The position numbers were made by a program, and so were the translations under genes. This document shows positions 38,919-48,011 of a stretch of 64,000 nucleotides of DNA, piece by piece (the first letter of the stretch is position 1; each line of letters opens with the position of its first letter). Below the pieces are notes generated by a model. That model made no database searches and was not told where the DNA came from. It saw only the letters and a program-made list of their open reading frames with translations. The stretch lies in contig NZ_KZ987724.1 of NCBI RefSeq assembly GCF_003614185.1, positions 2,701,733-2,765,732 on the forward strand. The letters run 5' to 3'. Source of the stretch: Paenibacillus aceti. Lineage in GTDB: Bacteria; Bacillota; Bacilli; Paenibacillales; Paenibacillaceae.

Positions 38919-39063
38919 ATTTGGTGAAAAGTAAATGTTGCTGTGTTTAAGGCATAAATCATGACTCAACCTACCTGCTGCCTCTTGGTTTCTCCGGAAA
39001 CTATAATATAAACGTTCTAATTGACTTTCAGGGTTCATCCCGTCGCATCTCCAAAAACTAAAA

Positions 39064-39093
39064 GTAGGACAGCCGACTCATCGACTGCCCTAC
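39064..39093 (-). terminator. Terminator after the propeller protein gene
   Basis: On the minus strand GTAGGGCAGTCGA pairs with TCGGCTGTCCTAC with three wobble or mismatched positions, and TTTTAG follows. It lies about 40 bp past the stop codon. Confidence 0.75.
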
Positions 39094-39133
39094 TGTATAT
39101 TGTAGGGTTAGCTCCCCCTTGTGATTTGCTAGA

Positions 39134-42100
39134 TTATCGATCCGAGATGTGTACAATCAGTCCATCTTCGCCTACCCCTAACAAGTTTCTTCCTGTCCAG
39201 ATCATATCTTTTAATACATATACTTCATCAGGAAGTTTATAAAACACCCAATCGGTTAAATCCTTCGAGACGGCAAGAACGCTTCTGGTATAATATCGAT
39301 AGTCTTTACCTGTCCACAAGATTCGTCCATTCACCACGGAAGCTTGATCATACCGATCGCTAACATATTCACTATAATCGCCTTTGATCACCGACCATGT
39401 AATCCCATCTGTCGAGGTATAAATATGGTCTGACAATAGGGTGAATCTGTTGTTGACCCACTGCACATGCATGAAGGCTTGTGCATAATTCTCACTTCCG
39501 TCATTCGGATCGGGATTCCATTTCGGACTATCTTTCCCTAATGTGAAGGTCTGTGTCTTCCAATCCTTCAAATTCGTACTTCGCACAATAACTGCTTGCT
39601 TATTGTTCGTACCTACAGCTAGCACTATGCCACCATGTGCAGCAAGGTCATACAGTTGCCCCCTCCATTCCAGTGCCCTTTTCCACGATTGACCGTCTGT
39701 CGAGGTATATAAGATCGTCTTGGATTGCTTTCCCTGATTCGTGAAGGTGTTCGCTGAAGCCAGAAATTGTTTTCCAGTCCAGATCACTTTAGTAAACTGA
39801 TTGTCTGTTAAAGGCTTGCCGGTCTTCTTCCAGGTTACCCCGTCCTTTGATATCCAAGTGAGTTCTCCACCTACCGCAACATACGTTGTACCACTCCATG
39901 CGACAGACTTAAGTTCACGACTCGCACTATAATCTGAGTAATCGATCTGCAATAGACTTTTCCATTGTTGCCCATCGTTGCTTGTCAATATTGCTGGACT
40001 TATCTCTGTCCCTACGGCCATATATCTATTATTAAATTTCTGCACCTCATACAAGGAGGCTTCAAAGGAAGCCGATCGTTTGATTTTCCAATTCAGTCCA
40101 TCCTGTGAGGTGGCTATAATTCCAGACTCTGTAATACCTACGAAAGTCTGCCCTGACTTTACCACATTCATTCGAACCGGAATATTACTGATCTTCTGTT
40201 GTTTCCAGTGTACTTGATCGGTGGAGACTTGGACATTCGCTTCCCCACGTACTGAACTTGTATAGACTAGATACTGTCTTCCATTCCAAAAGATTTGGCT
40301 ATGTATATCTTCTTTATAGAATACACTAGGGCTTTTCTTCAGGTTAAAGGTGATCCCATCTTGTGAAGTCAGCATATTATCATACATATCCAGGAGCACA
40401 ATAACCCCGTTCTTATCAACTTCCCACACTTGATAATAGTAATTCTTCACAGGGATTACATTAAAACCCGCATGAGGCGCTGCTCTTTTGGCACCGGATT
40501 GATGCGTCCATGAAGTGAGGTTATCTGAGGTATATACAATGATTTCTCCATATTTTCCTTTATCATGCGGGCTTGATTGAAATTGATTCTTCCCCGTTTT
40601 CTTATGAATTTCATATCCACCACCAAACGCAGTATACCGTTTACCATTCCATACGATTTCTTGCATTGTATCTTTAACGGTTCCTGCAAGTTGCCACGAA
40701 GCTCCATTCATCGAGGTATACACCTTCGTCTCGAAGTCTGTACTCAACAAAGCAATAAACTGCTTATTCGTCCAACTAATATTTGTGATTGATAAATGCT
40801 TCTCATCCGCTACTGTAATGACTTGTTTGGTCCATACCCGCCCATCCTTGGACGTATATACCTCAGTAGAGTCGACATTTGACCACAAATAGAATCGATC
40901 ATGCACATAGGAAAGCTGACGAGAATACGAAACGAAAGGGAGTTGTTCGTTCTCCCATGTTTGTCCATAATTATGGGATACAATTAATTTCTTCTCTCCT
41001 ACTATAACGATATTACCTTGGTTATCACTCGCTTGAGTGGACAAGGCACTCCCCTTTTTTCCACTATACTGGAGTGTAAATCGATCTTCAAAATCGTGAA
41101 GAGGTGGGGGGAATCGAATAACCGTCGGAGTACTTATTGATACCTGATCACAAAAAGAAATAAAACAATCTTCGAAACTGCCCCACGCCTTTACCGTACC
41201 GTCGCTAAAAATAGCAAATGTCTCGTCTAAACTTGATGAACTAACTAATTGTCCAACATGATCCAGCTGCTGAATAAGAACAGGAATTGAAGAATGTTTT
41301 TTGGTTCCATCGCCAAGTTGATAGAGTTGGTTTAAACCCCAAGCCCATACGGAGCCATCTTCTTTAATCACCGCAAAGTGCTGATTGCCAGCCATGATAT
41401 CCTTAACCTGATGAAGATTCTCCATATGTAATGGGGTGTCTAGATATTCAGGGGAACTGGATAAACCATCCAGTGGCAATTCCCCACTTGTATGAAAACC
41501 CCATCCCCATACTTCCCCATCCTGTGTTAATGCGTAGGTAGTTGAACCAGTGTTTCCTACCACTACTTTCTTAATATTCGTGAGACCCTCGATTTGTTCG
41601 GGTACATCTCCTTTTCCATAAGGATAGAGATCCCACACGGTTCCATCTGTTTTTACCACATAAGTATCATCGAATTGGACAACATCTTGGGCTCGAATTC
41701 CCTCAATTCTTACCATTTCAGATGATTCATACGGTGAGAATCTCCATACGGTTCCCTCTGCGGTCATCGCATAGGATAAGCTGCCATTCGCATGTATGGA
41801 AGTGACATCTTGTAGCCCCGGTATTTGTTCAAAAAGTTTCTCTTGTTTCTCCGTATTGCTATGTTTCCATACTGTACCATCCTTTAGAAGGACAAGTAGA
41901 TGCCCACTATCCGTCTTCAAATCCTGAATGGGCTGGTCTCGGAAAAATTTCAGTACATTTGGCCTGTATCCAGCGCTATAACGAACTATTGACCAGATGC
42001 GGTTCTCTGAATCTAGTGCATACACTGCATTAGTTGCTGCGGTCATCTTTTTGATTTTCACCTGTTTATTGGATGACGAAGCTGCCCCCTCAGCAGCAAT

Positions 42101-42184
42101 GGATGGCGAATTAGCAAGGAATGTAGTGAGAAATACTACACAGCTAAGCACCCCAATTAAAACTCTTCTTGTACAATTCAGCAT
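39134..42184 (-). CDS. Secreted RCC1-like and sialidase-like repeat protein
   Basis: This 1016-residue protein starts with a signal peptide (hydrophobic residues about 9-30, Ala-rich cleavage region). Residues about 40-350 hold RCC1-type repeats (units such as DGSVWAWGLNQLYQLGDGT). The rest consists of many BNR/sialidase-like units of the form TSxDGxxW, such as YTSTDGQSWKRAL. No catalytic sialidase residues were recognised. The ATG follows AGGAGGAAAT. It is probably a cell-surface or secreted beta-propeller binding protein. Base composition is lower in GC than the core genes. Confidence 0.85.
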   Translation of the reverse strand: MLNCTRRVLIGVLSCVVFLTTFLANSPSIAAEGAASSSNKQVKIKKMTAATNAVYALDSENRIWSIVRYSAGYRPNVLKFFRDQPIQDLKTDSGHLLVLLKDGTVWKHSNTEKQEKLFEQIPGLQDVTSIHANGSLSYAMTAEGTVWRFSPYESSEMVRIEGIRAQDVVQFDDTYVVKTDGTVWDLYPYGKGDVPEQIEGLTNIKKVVVGNTGSTTYALTQDGEVWGWGFHTSGELPLDGLSSSPEYLDTPLHMENLHQVKDIMAGNQHFAVIKEDGSVWAWGLNQLYQLGDGTKKHSSIPVLIQQLDHVGQLVSSSSLDETFAIFSDGTVKAWGSFEDCFISFCDQVSISTPTVIRFPPPLHDFEDRFTLQYSGKKGSALSTQASDNQGNIVIVGEKKLIVSHNYGQTWENEQLPFVSYSRQLSYVHDRFYLWSNVDSTEVYTSKDGRVWTKQVITVADEKHLSITNISWTNKQFIALLSTDFETKVYTSMNGASWQLAGTVKDTMQEIVWNGKRYTAFGGGYEIHKKTGKNQFQSSPHDKGKYGEIIVYTSDNLTSWTHQSGAKRAAPHAGFNVIPVKNYYYQVWEVDKNGVIVLLDMYDNMLTSQDGITFNLKKSPSVFYKEDIHSQIFWNGRQYLVYTSSVRGEANVQVSTDQVHWKQQKISNIPVRMNVVKSGQTFVGITESGIIATSQDGLNWKIKRSASFEASLYEVQKFNNRYMAVGTEISPAILTSNDGQQWKSLLQIDYSDYSASRELKSVAWSGTTYVAVGGELTWISKDGVTWKKTGKPLTDNQFTKVIWTGKQFLASANTFTNQGKQSKTILYTSTDGQSWKRALEWRGQLYDLAAHGGIVLAVGTNNKQAVIVRSTNLKDWKTQTFTLGKDSPKWNPDPNDGSENYAQAFMHVQWVNNRFTLLSDHIYTSTDGITWSVIKGDYSEYVSDRYDQASVVNGRILWTGKDYRYYTRSVLAVSKDLTDWVFYKLPDEVYVLKDMIWTGRNLLGVGEDGLIVHISDR

Positions 42185-42574
42185 ATTTCCTCCTATTAAG
42201 TGTATTTCGTAGCCATTCTTAATCCCCCTGGATTGTCAACGGTTTTATTTGAAGACCAGAGGTATCGTTACTCACTACACAATTCGACAATCAGTTATAT
42301 TTTACCTTTTTATCCATGCCTATTACCTTCCTAGAGGAATATGTGTTCCATCAACGTTCTTTAATGCTTATCAAGTGAGCTTGACTCAGCACTACTTTTT
42401 CCAATTATGCTACCATAAATATAAAGAAGCCGAGTGCTGAAACACCCGGGCTGAACAATTGGCTTGGATGGGTCTATCCCTCCAAATGTCTTATTTGAAG
42501 AGAAACCACCTGTGGCGCTAACCTTAGGGTGGGTTCTTACTTTTTCCTGTTTTCGTGTGTTCCCATTCTGGCTC
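42185..42574. other. Gene-free stretch
   Basis: No gene was recognised here. A 13-base word AATCCCCCTGGAT at 42221-42233 recurs at 45498-45510. An imperfect hairpin (AAACCACC with GGTGGGTT) at about 42505-42537 may terminate the minus-strand toxin-module transcripts. Confidence 0.4.
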
Positions 42575-42992
42575 TTAGCATTGAACTTTTAACTTAGATT
42601 GATACAAATCTGAATATGCCTTAAACCAATCAGGACGTTGTGCTTTAATCAAAGACAGCGCTTCGTTTAATGTAACACCTTTTAAATTTGATGTTTTTTT
42701 ATAATCGATTCGTTGACTGGTCAGCCATATGCGAGCTATAGACTCACCACAACTCGCCGCAATCATTCACAAATCTAGCATCGAAACGGGGTTGATTACT
42801 TCCTGTGCTCAAACCTTCTCTTGTACTCGCTTGAGGTTTAATTTTTAGCCTCAAACTAAACGTTTCATCAACGTTCTTTACACCCCATTGCTCGACACCT
42901 CCTGAACTATTTTGCTTTACCCATCCATTTCCTTTTGCCCATGCCCTCAAGTTTGCTTTGGTAATGGTGAGGTAAAGTGTTTCATTCAGCAC
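42575..42992 (-). pseudogene. Broken polymorphic-toxin C-terminal module
   Basis: Two overlapping frames are seen. The first (42744-42992, from GTG) encodes NLRAWAKGNGWVKQNSS and GSNQPRFDARFVN, a Trp/Gly-rich pattern I associate with toxin tail domains, then stops. The second (42575-42766) continues in another frame with YKKTSNLKGVTLNEALSL. The first frame lacks an N-terminal delivery domain and its RBS is weak. Together they look like the decayed tail or an orphan cassette of a polymorphic toxin downstream of the 43-44 kb toxin and its putative immunity gene. Confidence 0.4.
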
Positions 42993-43016
42993 TGGAGCTA
43001 ATCAAGGTATGAAGTA

Positions 43017-43238
43017 TCAAAAATCAAGTTCATTCCATAATGCTAAGATTGTTTTACCTTCTATTCGTCCATTTTCAAATAGTTCACCTGATGTTTTGAA
43101 AGCCTGTGAGTTGCTGTCCTTAACCCTAGTTAAATAAAACCCCTCTTGATTTCTGCTTATCCAGTAACTTTCACCTTGATAATAAAATTGAAACTCTTCC
43201 CCCATAGATACTCGTTGCTTTAACTCCTCGTATTCCAT
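43017..43238 (-). CDS. Small protein, putative immunity to the adjacent toxin
   Basis: This 73-residue protein starts at an ATG after AAAGGAGGAGTGGAAGT, 18 bp past the toxin stop codon. It is mixed alpha/beta with aromatic residues (EFQFYYQGESYWISRNQ) and ends ILALWNELDF. I do not recognise a named family, but position, size and strand match an immunity gene of a toxin-immunity pair. Confidence 0.6.
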   Translation of the reverse strand: MEYEELKQRVSMGEEFQFYYQGESYWISRNQEGFYLTRVKDSNSQAFKTSGELFENGRIEGKTILALWNELDF

Positions 43239-43256
43239 ACTTCCACTCCTCCTTTA

Positions 43257-44728
43257 TTACCTATCAAAAGTTCCGTCTTTGTACCATTTGTAGATATGTT
43301 CATGTGGCCATTCAGGATGGTTTTTTGCGTTACCATGATTAGTATAGTCTACATCCCTAATTGCCCTACCATCAGGCCCATAATATCTCCTTGTTTTTAT
43401 CTCTCCAGTGGTTTTATCTATGATATCAACTGTAGAATTAGGGGTTCCCTTATATGGACTTGGTACTGATGTAGTTGTTGTGTGAATTGAAGTAGGTGTT
43501 ACATCAAGTGTCTTACCTTTATTTGATGTCACTGTTTGTTTAGCAATATTTCCCGTCCTCTTAGCGCCCTGCTTTAATCCCGTTGAAGGATTACCCTTCG
43601 GCGACACAAGTCTACCTTCCCCCATGTCCGTCTTTCCTACATTCGGTACCCTTGTCCACTTTCCTTCTGGAGTTTTCCCAAAATAAATTGGGCTTGTGCC
43701 TGGTGGTAATCGAACAATTTTTTTGGGTATTCCAGCTTATTTGCTGCCCTCGCTATTGTGCCTAATTTTGCAGCCTTCTCCAGCTTATTAACCTGCATTC
43801 CTGGTACGAAGAAGGAGGAAACCACACCTAGCATTCCTGCCTTCTGCTCCGGAGTCCCCTGTTCAAAATCTTTATACAGTTTCTTTGCGACTTCCCAGAT
43901 CACTTGCGGATTTCGAATCAGATAGATCGCAGAATTCAGGACTTCTTGCGTTGTATTCACGGGATCTGCCACGAATTGTAACACAAGCTGTACCGTGCCA
44001 ATCGCACCCATGACGGTCTCTCTAGCTACGGTTTGTCCAAACGTACGTATGACTGAATCGACGCTTTCCACTTTCTCGCGCCATTCTGTCTTGCCGTAAG
44101 TCTCCTCTAGCCAGATCAGATATTCCAGACTTGGATTCACCATCTGCTCATGCTGGATATGCTCTTGAAAGTATGTAAGTGTCGTTTCGTTCTCTTTGTT
44201 ATAGGGATCGATAGGTGTTCCATCTGGTAATTTCCAGGGCGGGCTGTTCGCTTCAATTTGCGCCTGCATCTCCATAATAATCGCAACAATCTGATCATCG
44301 TTAACTAGCGCCCAATCTCGATCCCCCTTTTCTTGCATCAGTTCGTGAAGACGATTCATGATCCCTTGGCGTGGGAAATCCTGAAGTAATTCAAACATAT
44401 TGGGGAACTTAATGGATTCGGAAGAAGAAGATTTCGTGAGGTTGAACAGACTGTGTTCTTTCAAATCCTGCGACTGTGCGGCAAAAAACGGGAAGGTATG
44501 ATCGAAGTGGGCCGTGGTAGATTGGGATTGAAGCAATTTCTCGACTAGCCTATCGGTATCTGCATAATGGCCCGTGGCAGCTCTGAGTCCGTTTACCTTC
44601 TCTCGCATCTGGTCATCCAATTGCCGAGCTAACATTTCGATCTCACGCAGCTCCTGTTCCATGGTCTGGCGCAAATGCTCCACGATACTAGCCAAGTGGT
44701 CGAGCCGGTCAAGATCTATCTTTTGAAT
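43257..44728 (-). CDS. Polymorphic toxin with WXG-like N-terminus, reading frame interrupted
   Basis: The N-terminal frame (from 44728 to a stop at 43637) has a helical, WXG/LXG-like start, a middle domain and the pre-toxin segment FADPVNTTQEVLNSAIYL. At 43718-43724 it reads CC A_AAA_AAA. Shifting one base back gives a fluent continuation (KIVRLPPGTSP, then YFGKTPEGKWTRVPNVG) into the 43625 frame, whose end carries a DYTNHGNAKNHPEWPHEHIYKW-like nuclease-style motif. The joined product is about 490 residues. An ATT at 44728 has AGGAGGTGA upstream; the next start, TTG 44695, has no site. Frame loss may be real, programmed, or a sequencing error. Confidence 0.65.
43718..43724 (-). other. A_AAA_AAA run at the toxin frame break
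   Basis: The seven A (plus-strand T) are in the X_XXY_YYZ phase of the upstream frame (CCA AAA AAA TTG). A -1 slip at this site enters the downstream toxin frame exactly. No strong stem-loop follows immediately. Confidence 0.6.
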
Positions 44729-45165
44729 GGAAGGTCACCTCCTGTACACTCTATTTATTTCGAACGTATTGGAATCACATGGTGTAAGGAAAGCAGTTCT
44801 AAGAGGATAGTCATCCAGGACGAAGAGGGATTATATTACATATATTCTTTCTATCAGCAAGGGATAATACAATATTTTCCTGAATTTTTGGAGTATATAA
44901 GAAGTATATTTAAGTTAAATTATGATATAATTGGTATTTTACCGTCCTACTCCCACTTTCTGCATCCAAATCTGACTGATACTTCTCATTTCCTACTAGC
45001 CTCTATGGAAGGACTCCATCCACATGCCCTCCATCTTCCTCATTACGTTCAACAATATTCGATCGAAATATTTTTTCCATGTAAGGAAGTTCCATAATTG
45101 GATTCAATGTAATTTTCAGTATATGATATAGTTGGATAAGTTTGGAGGAAAGAGGAGGTAAAGTA
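44729..45165. other. Gene-poor stretch upstream of toxin and lipoprotein genes
   Basis: This AT-rich stretch separates the minus-strand toxin from plus-strand lipoprotein genes and probably carries both promoters. A plus-strand frame reaching 45097 lacks an acceptable start. Nothing else was recognised. Confidence 0.4.
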
Positions 45166-45459
45166 ATGCGTATTCTGATGGTCATAGTGATCTGTCTATG
45201 TCTTGCACTCACTGGTTGTATCCGGGAAAATAAAGGAGCTAAAGAACAGCCTGAATCTGTTCCCCCAACGAAGCAGCAAGATCAAACTATCCCACCAGAG
45301 GAGCCACAGAATGATTCTGACGAAGTGGTTATTGATGATGAACCTGTGATCGAAAAAGTGAAAGCAGAGATTTAAGCACAAAAAATCGATGAAAACATGA
45401 AGTCATGGTACTATATTGCAAACGAAGATGGAGTGTGGATGATAATGGATATAGACTAA
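45166..45459 (+). pseudogene. Small lipoprotein gene with an in-frame premature stop
   Basis: The ATG at 45166 follows GAGGAGGTAAAGTA. Residues 1-17 form a lipoprotein signal ending LALTGC, followed by a Pro/Glu/Gln-rich linker. A TAA at 45373-45375 ends the frame after KVKAEI. The same frame stays open for 27 more codons with protein-like sequence (SWYYIANEDGVWMIMDID) to a TAA at 45457. A single change of CAA, AAA or GAA to TAA would explain this. The truncated 69-residue lipoprotein may still be made. Confidence 0.6.
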
Positions 45460-45563
45460 GATTCTTCCCTTCAACTTCTTTTGTTAACCCCCATAATAAT
45501 CCCCCTGGATACGAATGATCATGGAAAATTCTATTTTTTTTAAAAGAGAGGTATCCTAGATCA

Positions 45564-45815
45564 GTGTCACTTAAAAAAATCCTCACTTGTTGCCTTTTCG
45601 TCACCATTTCTTGCATATTATTTATTTCTCACAAGTTCTATTTTGTTTTGTATTCATTGGCATCAGGGATTTCTCCTGAAGTTATGAAAAACGACGAACG
45701 AATAATGTTAATTTCGAGTATTATTTCACTAACAATTGCGGTCATTATCATTTTCATACCAGAGAAGAAAGTGTTAGATGGCTCAGCCCCATCTACAAAG
45801 GAGATCCCTAAATGA
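45564..45815 (+). CDS. Small two-helix membrane protein
   Basis: This 83-residue frame starts at GTG with GAGAGG about twelve bases upstream. Hydrophobic segments lie at about residues 5-30 and 48-66 around a short polar loop. No family is recognised. Its stop codon overlaps the ATG of the next tiny lipoprotein gene (ATGA), so the two are probably translated together. Confidence 0.55.
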   Translation: MSLKKILTCCLFVTISCILFISHKFYFVLYSLASGISPEVMKNDERIMLISSIISLTIAVIIIFIPEKKVLDGSAPSTKEIPK

Positions 45816-45895
45816 GAAAATTAGGCTTGATATTACTGATTGTAATATCACTAACTGTTCTAGGGTGCGAAAGCCTGAGAGATCTAAATATATGA
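45812..45895 (+). CDS. 27-residue lipoprotein-like peptide
   Basis: The ATG overlaps the preceding stop codon (ATGA) and has a strong AAAGGAGATCCCTAA site. The peptide reads as a complete lipoprotein signal ending LTVLGC, then only eight residues (ESLRDLNI). Such a short mature part resembles entericidin-like peptides, or the gene may be truncated. Confidence 0.5.
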   Translation: MRKLGLILLIVISLTVLGCESLRDLNI

Positions 45896-46049
45896 ACAAT
45901 CCTCATTACATTGATGAAAGTCTCTAAGAAAAGACTGAAATCCTTTACTTTTATATTTTGATGTAAATCCATGATTGAATTTACGTACTACGGGGCACAC
46001 TTCCATATAGCGAAGTAACAACTATGAGAATGGAAGGAGGTTCCTCTTC

Positions 46050-46361
46050 ATGGATGAATATCCTAAGACGACAGGAGACCATGTATATGAGCAGTACAAG
46101 CTGCTCGCAGAATACCGCTTCGAGAATGATATCCCACGGGATGATGCGCTGCCCTTCGATACTCGTATAACGCAAGGGATTAGTGAACCCGGGCCTAGGA
46201 GTCAGGCGGAGGAGGATACCGAGGAAGAGTTGCCTGATATTCCCGATGCGGATGAGTTGCAGATGAATTCTCCCGTCGATCCGGCCGCCCCTGATACTGA
46301 TGCGATGCATGGCACGGATTTGCTGAACGGGTATGATGGTGATGAGGCAGAGGAAGAATGA
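46050..46361 (+). CDS. Acidic small protein of unknown function
   Basis: This 103-residue protein has an N-terminal region with several Tyr and charged residues and a very acidic, Asp/Glu/Pro-rich second half predicted to be disordered. The ATG follows GGAAGGAGGTTCCTCTTC, a strong site, which supports real translation. No family or motif is recognised. It ends 20 bp before a family A repeat. Confidence 0.65.
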   Translation: MDEYPKTTGDHVYEQYKLLAEYRFENDIPRDDALPFDTRITQGISEPGPRSQAEEDTEEELPDIPDADELQMNSPVDPAAPDTDAMHGTDLLNGYDGDEAEEE

Positions 46362-46381
46362 CGCTAGCACCTTCCTAGATT

Positions 46382-46566
46382 GTAATGAAACTGGGGATCG
46401 CTATTTGCCGCAAAAGGAGCAATTTCAAAATCTAACGAAACGGGGTATCGCTATTGGGGCGAATTTCTGCTTTAAACCCCGGATTTCATAAAATAACGAT
46501 ATGGTGTTTCGTTAGATTCCCATTCCGCTCATTTTTGCGGAAATAGCGATATGGTGTTTCGTTAGA
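46382..46566. repeat. Family A intergenic repeat, copy 4
   Basis: A forward copy with one change (TAATGAAACtGGGGATCGCTATT) starts at 46382 and a second (TAACGAAACggGGTATCGCTATT) at 46433. Inverted copies ending GTGTTTCGTTAGA lie at about 46492-46516 and 46541-46566. It sits in the gap 46362-46756 between convergent genes; the remaining 190 bp of that gap hold nothing recognised. Confidence 0.85.
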
Positions 46567-46756
46567 GGTCCGTGGGACTTTCGGACGAGTTGTTTCTACA
46601 ACGCAAATAGCTCATACGTCTGTGTTGCTCCATCCGCCCCCCTTAGTAGCCTGCTGTAATCCCCGCCCCGCCACCTCACCGACCGCCTTTGCCATTTGCG
46701 CTATAGACTCTAACAGTCCACACACAGCCACATGTTTTAATTACTATACCGCTCCC

Positions 46757-47836
46757 CTACTCGTCGCCGCCCACCTGATTTCGTCCGCTCTTCTTGGCTA
46801 GATACAGCTTCCCGTCCGCTACCTCCAGCAAGAGCTCCTTGTTCGTATCCGGGTAGGTCGAGCAACCGATCGATACGGTGATACTTAGCTCCGATCCATC
46901 CTTCAAAGTGAAAATAGTGCTCTCCACCGTGCTTCTCATTCGCTCCGCCACCATTCTCGCCTGCTCTGCATCGCAATCCTCAACAAGCACCACGAATTCT
47001 TCTCCGCCCAACCGGATGAGATGATCCCTCTGACGGAATGTACAGCGCATCACCTCGGCGAACTGCAGCAATACAGCATCCCCTGCCGCGTGCCCGTAAG
47101 TGTCATTCACTTTTTTGAAAAAATCAATATCTATCACTAATAACGAGAAGGGTATACCACAACGGTCGGTAGTAGCGAACTGTTGATCAAGAATAACCTC
47201 AAAGGTCCTGGAATTATAAAATCCGGTCAGAAAGTCACGACTAGCCGCTTCTCGCATCACACGCAAGGATTCTGCGGAATGACTCAAATACTTCAACATA
47301 ATATAAAGAAACAACCCCACTATACTATAACAAACCGTGAACAAGCCTAGTGAGGCAGTCACCTTCTGGCAGTCATACACTATATTATAAATAAGATCCG
47401 ACATGAGCAGCATGATGCTCAGCGTTAAGAGCCATCGGGTGAAGGAAAGATTTCTGCATTTGAGGATTAAACATGAAATAATGAAGGTCGCGATACTGCT
47501 GAATACGCCGATCCACGGGAGGAAATTATCCATATTCTGAATAAAGAATAGTTGAAAAATGATAATCATTAATGTCGTGATAAGCCCAGATACCCAGCCT
47601 CCCACATAGACAGAGATCATGATGGCGAATTCCCTGAAGTCCACAAGGATCGCTTCTTTTAGAGGAAAAGTGTAGTACATCAGCAGAATGCCGAGAAACC
47701 CGAGGAGGAACCCAATTAGCAGCAAAAATCGCAGCTTATGCGTCAAATTCCTGAGTTCAAGCTTACCCCAAATCATGTTTCCAAAGAATAAAGAGGCCGT
47801 CAGGAGCGTAAAGTTGTTAACAATATTTACAATCAT
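46757..47836 (-). CDS. Membrane diguanylate cyclase (GGDEF)
   Basis: This 359-residue protein has about six N-terminal membrane helices of the 5TMR-LYT type and a C-terminal GGDEF domain that makes cyclic di-GMP. The active-site motif reads GGEEF near residue 275, and RQRD five residues before it is an inhibitory I-site, so product feedback is expected. The metal-binding DIDFFKKVND and GHAAGD segments are intact. No phosphodiesterase gene is nearby. Confidence 0.93.
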   Translation of the reverse strand: MIVNIVNNFTLLTASLFFGNMIWGKLELRNLTHKLRFLLLIGFLLGFLGILLMYYTFPLKEAILVDFREFAIMISVYVGGWVSGLITTLMIIIFQLFFIQNMDNFLPWIGVFSSIATFIISCLILKCRNLSFTRWLLTLSIMLLMSDLIYNIVYDCQKVTASLGLFTVCYSIVGLFLYIMLKYLSHSAESLRVMREAASRDFLTGFYNSRTFEVILDQQFATTDRCGIPFSLLVIDIDFFKKVNDTYGHAAGDAVLLQFAEVMRCTFRQRDHLIRLGGEEFVVLVEDCDAEQARMVAERMRSTVESTIFTLKDGSELSITVSIGCSTYPDTNKELLLEVADGKLYLAKKSGRNQVGGDE

Positions 47837-48011
47837 ATTGGATAGATCACTCCAAGTTGTTAAGAATCCAAAGCTGTTGTGTTCCTATAGTAACATAAAA
47901 AAAGGAAAGAATAATTGTAAAAGAAGAGGAAATTCGCTATTTTTCGACAATCCTCTCCTATTGTTCTAGCTTCGACAAACTCTTAATGATGAGAAACGAG
48001 GAGGTTCATTC

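Noticed and set aside
42505-42537. Hairpin as a strong terminator
   Set aside because: The stem needs a bulge and no clear T-run follows on the minus strand; kept only as a note.
44675-45097. Plus-strand 140-codon open frame
   Set aside because: Its start lies antisense to the toxin's ribosome site, it has no ribosome binding site of its own, and its sequence is low-complexity and unlike known proteins.
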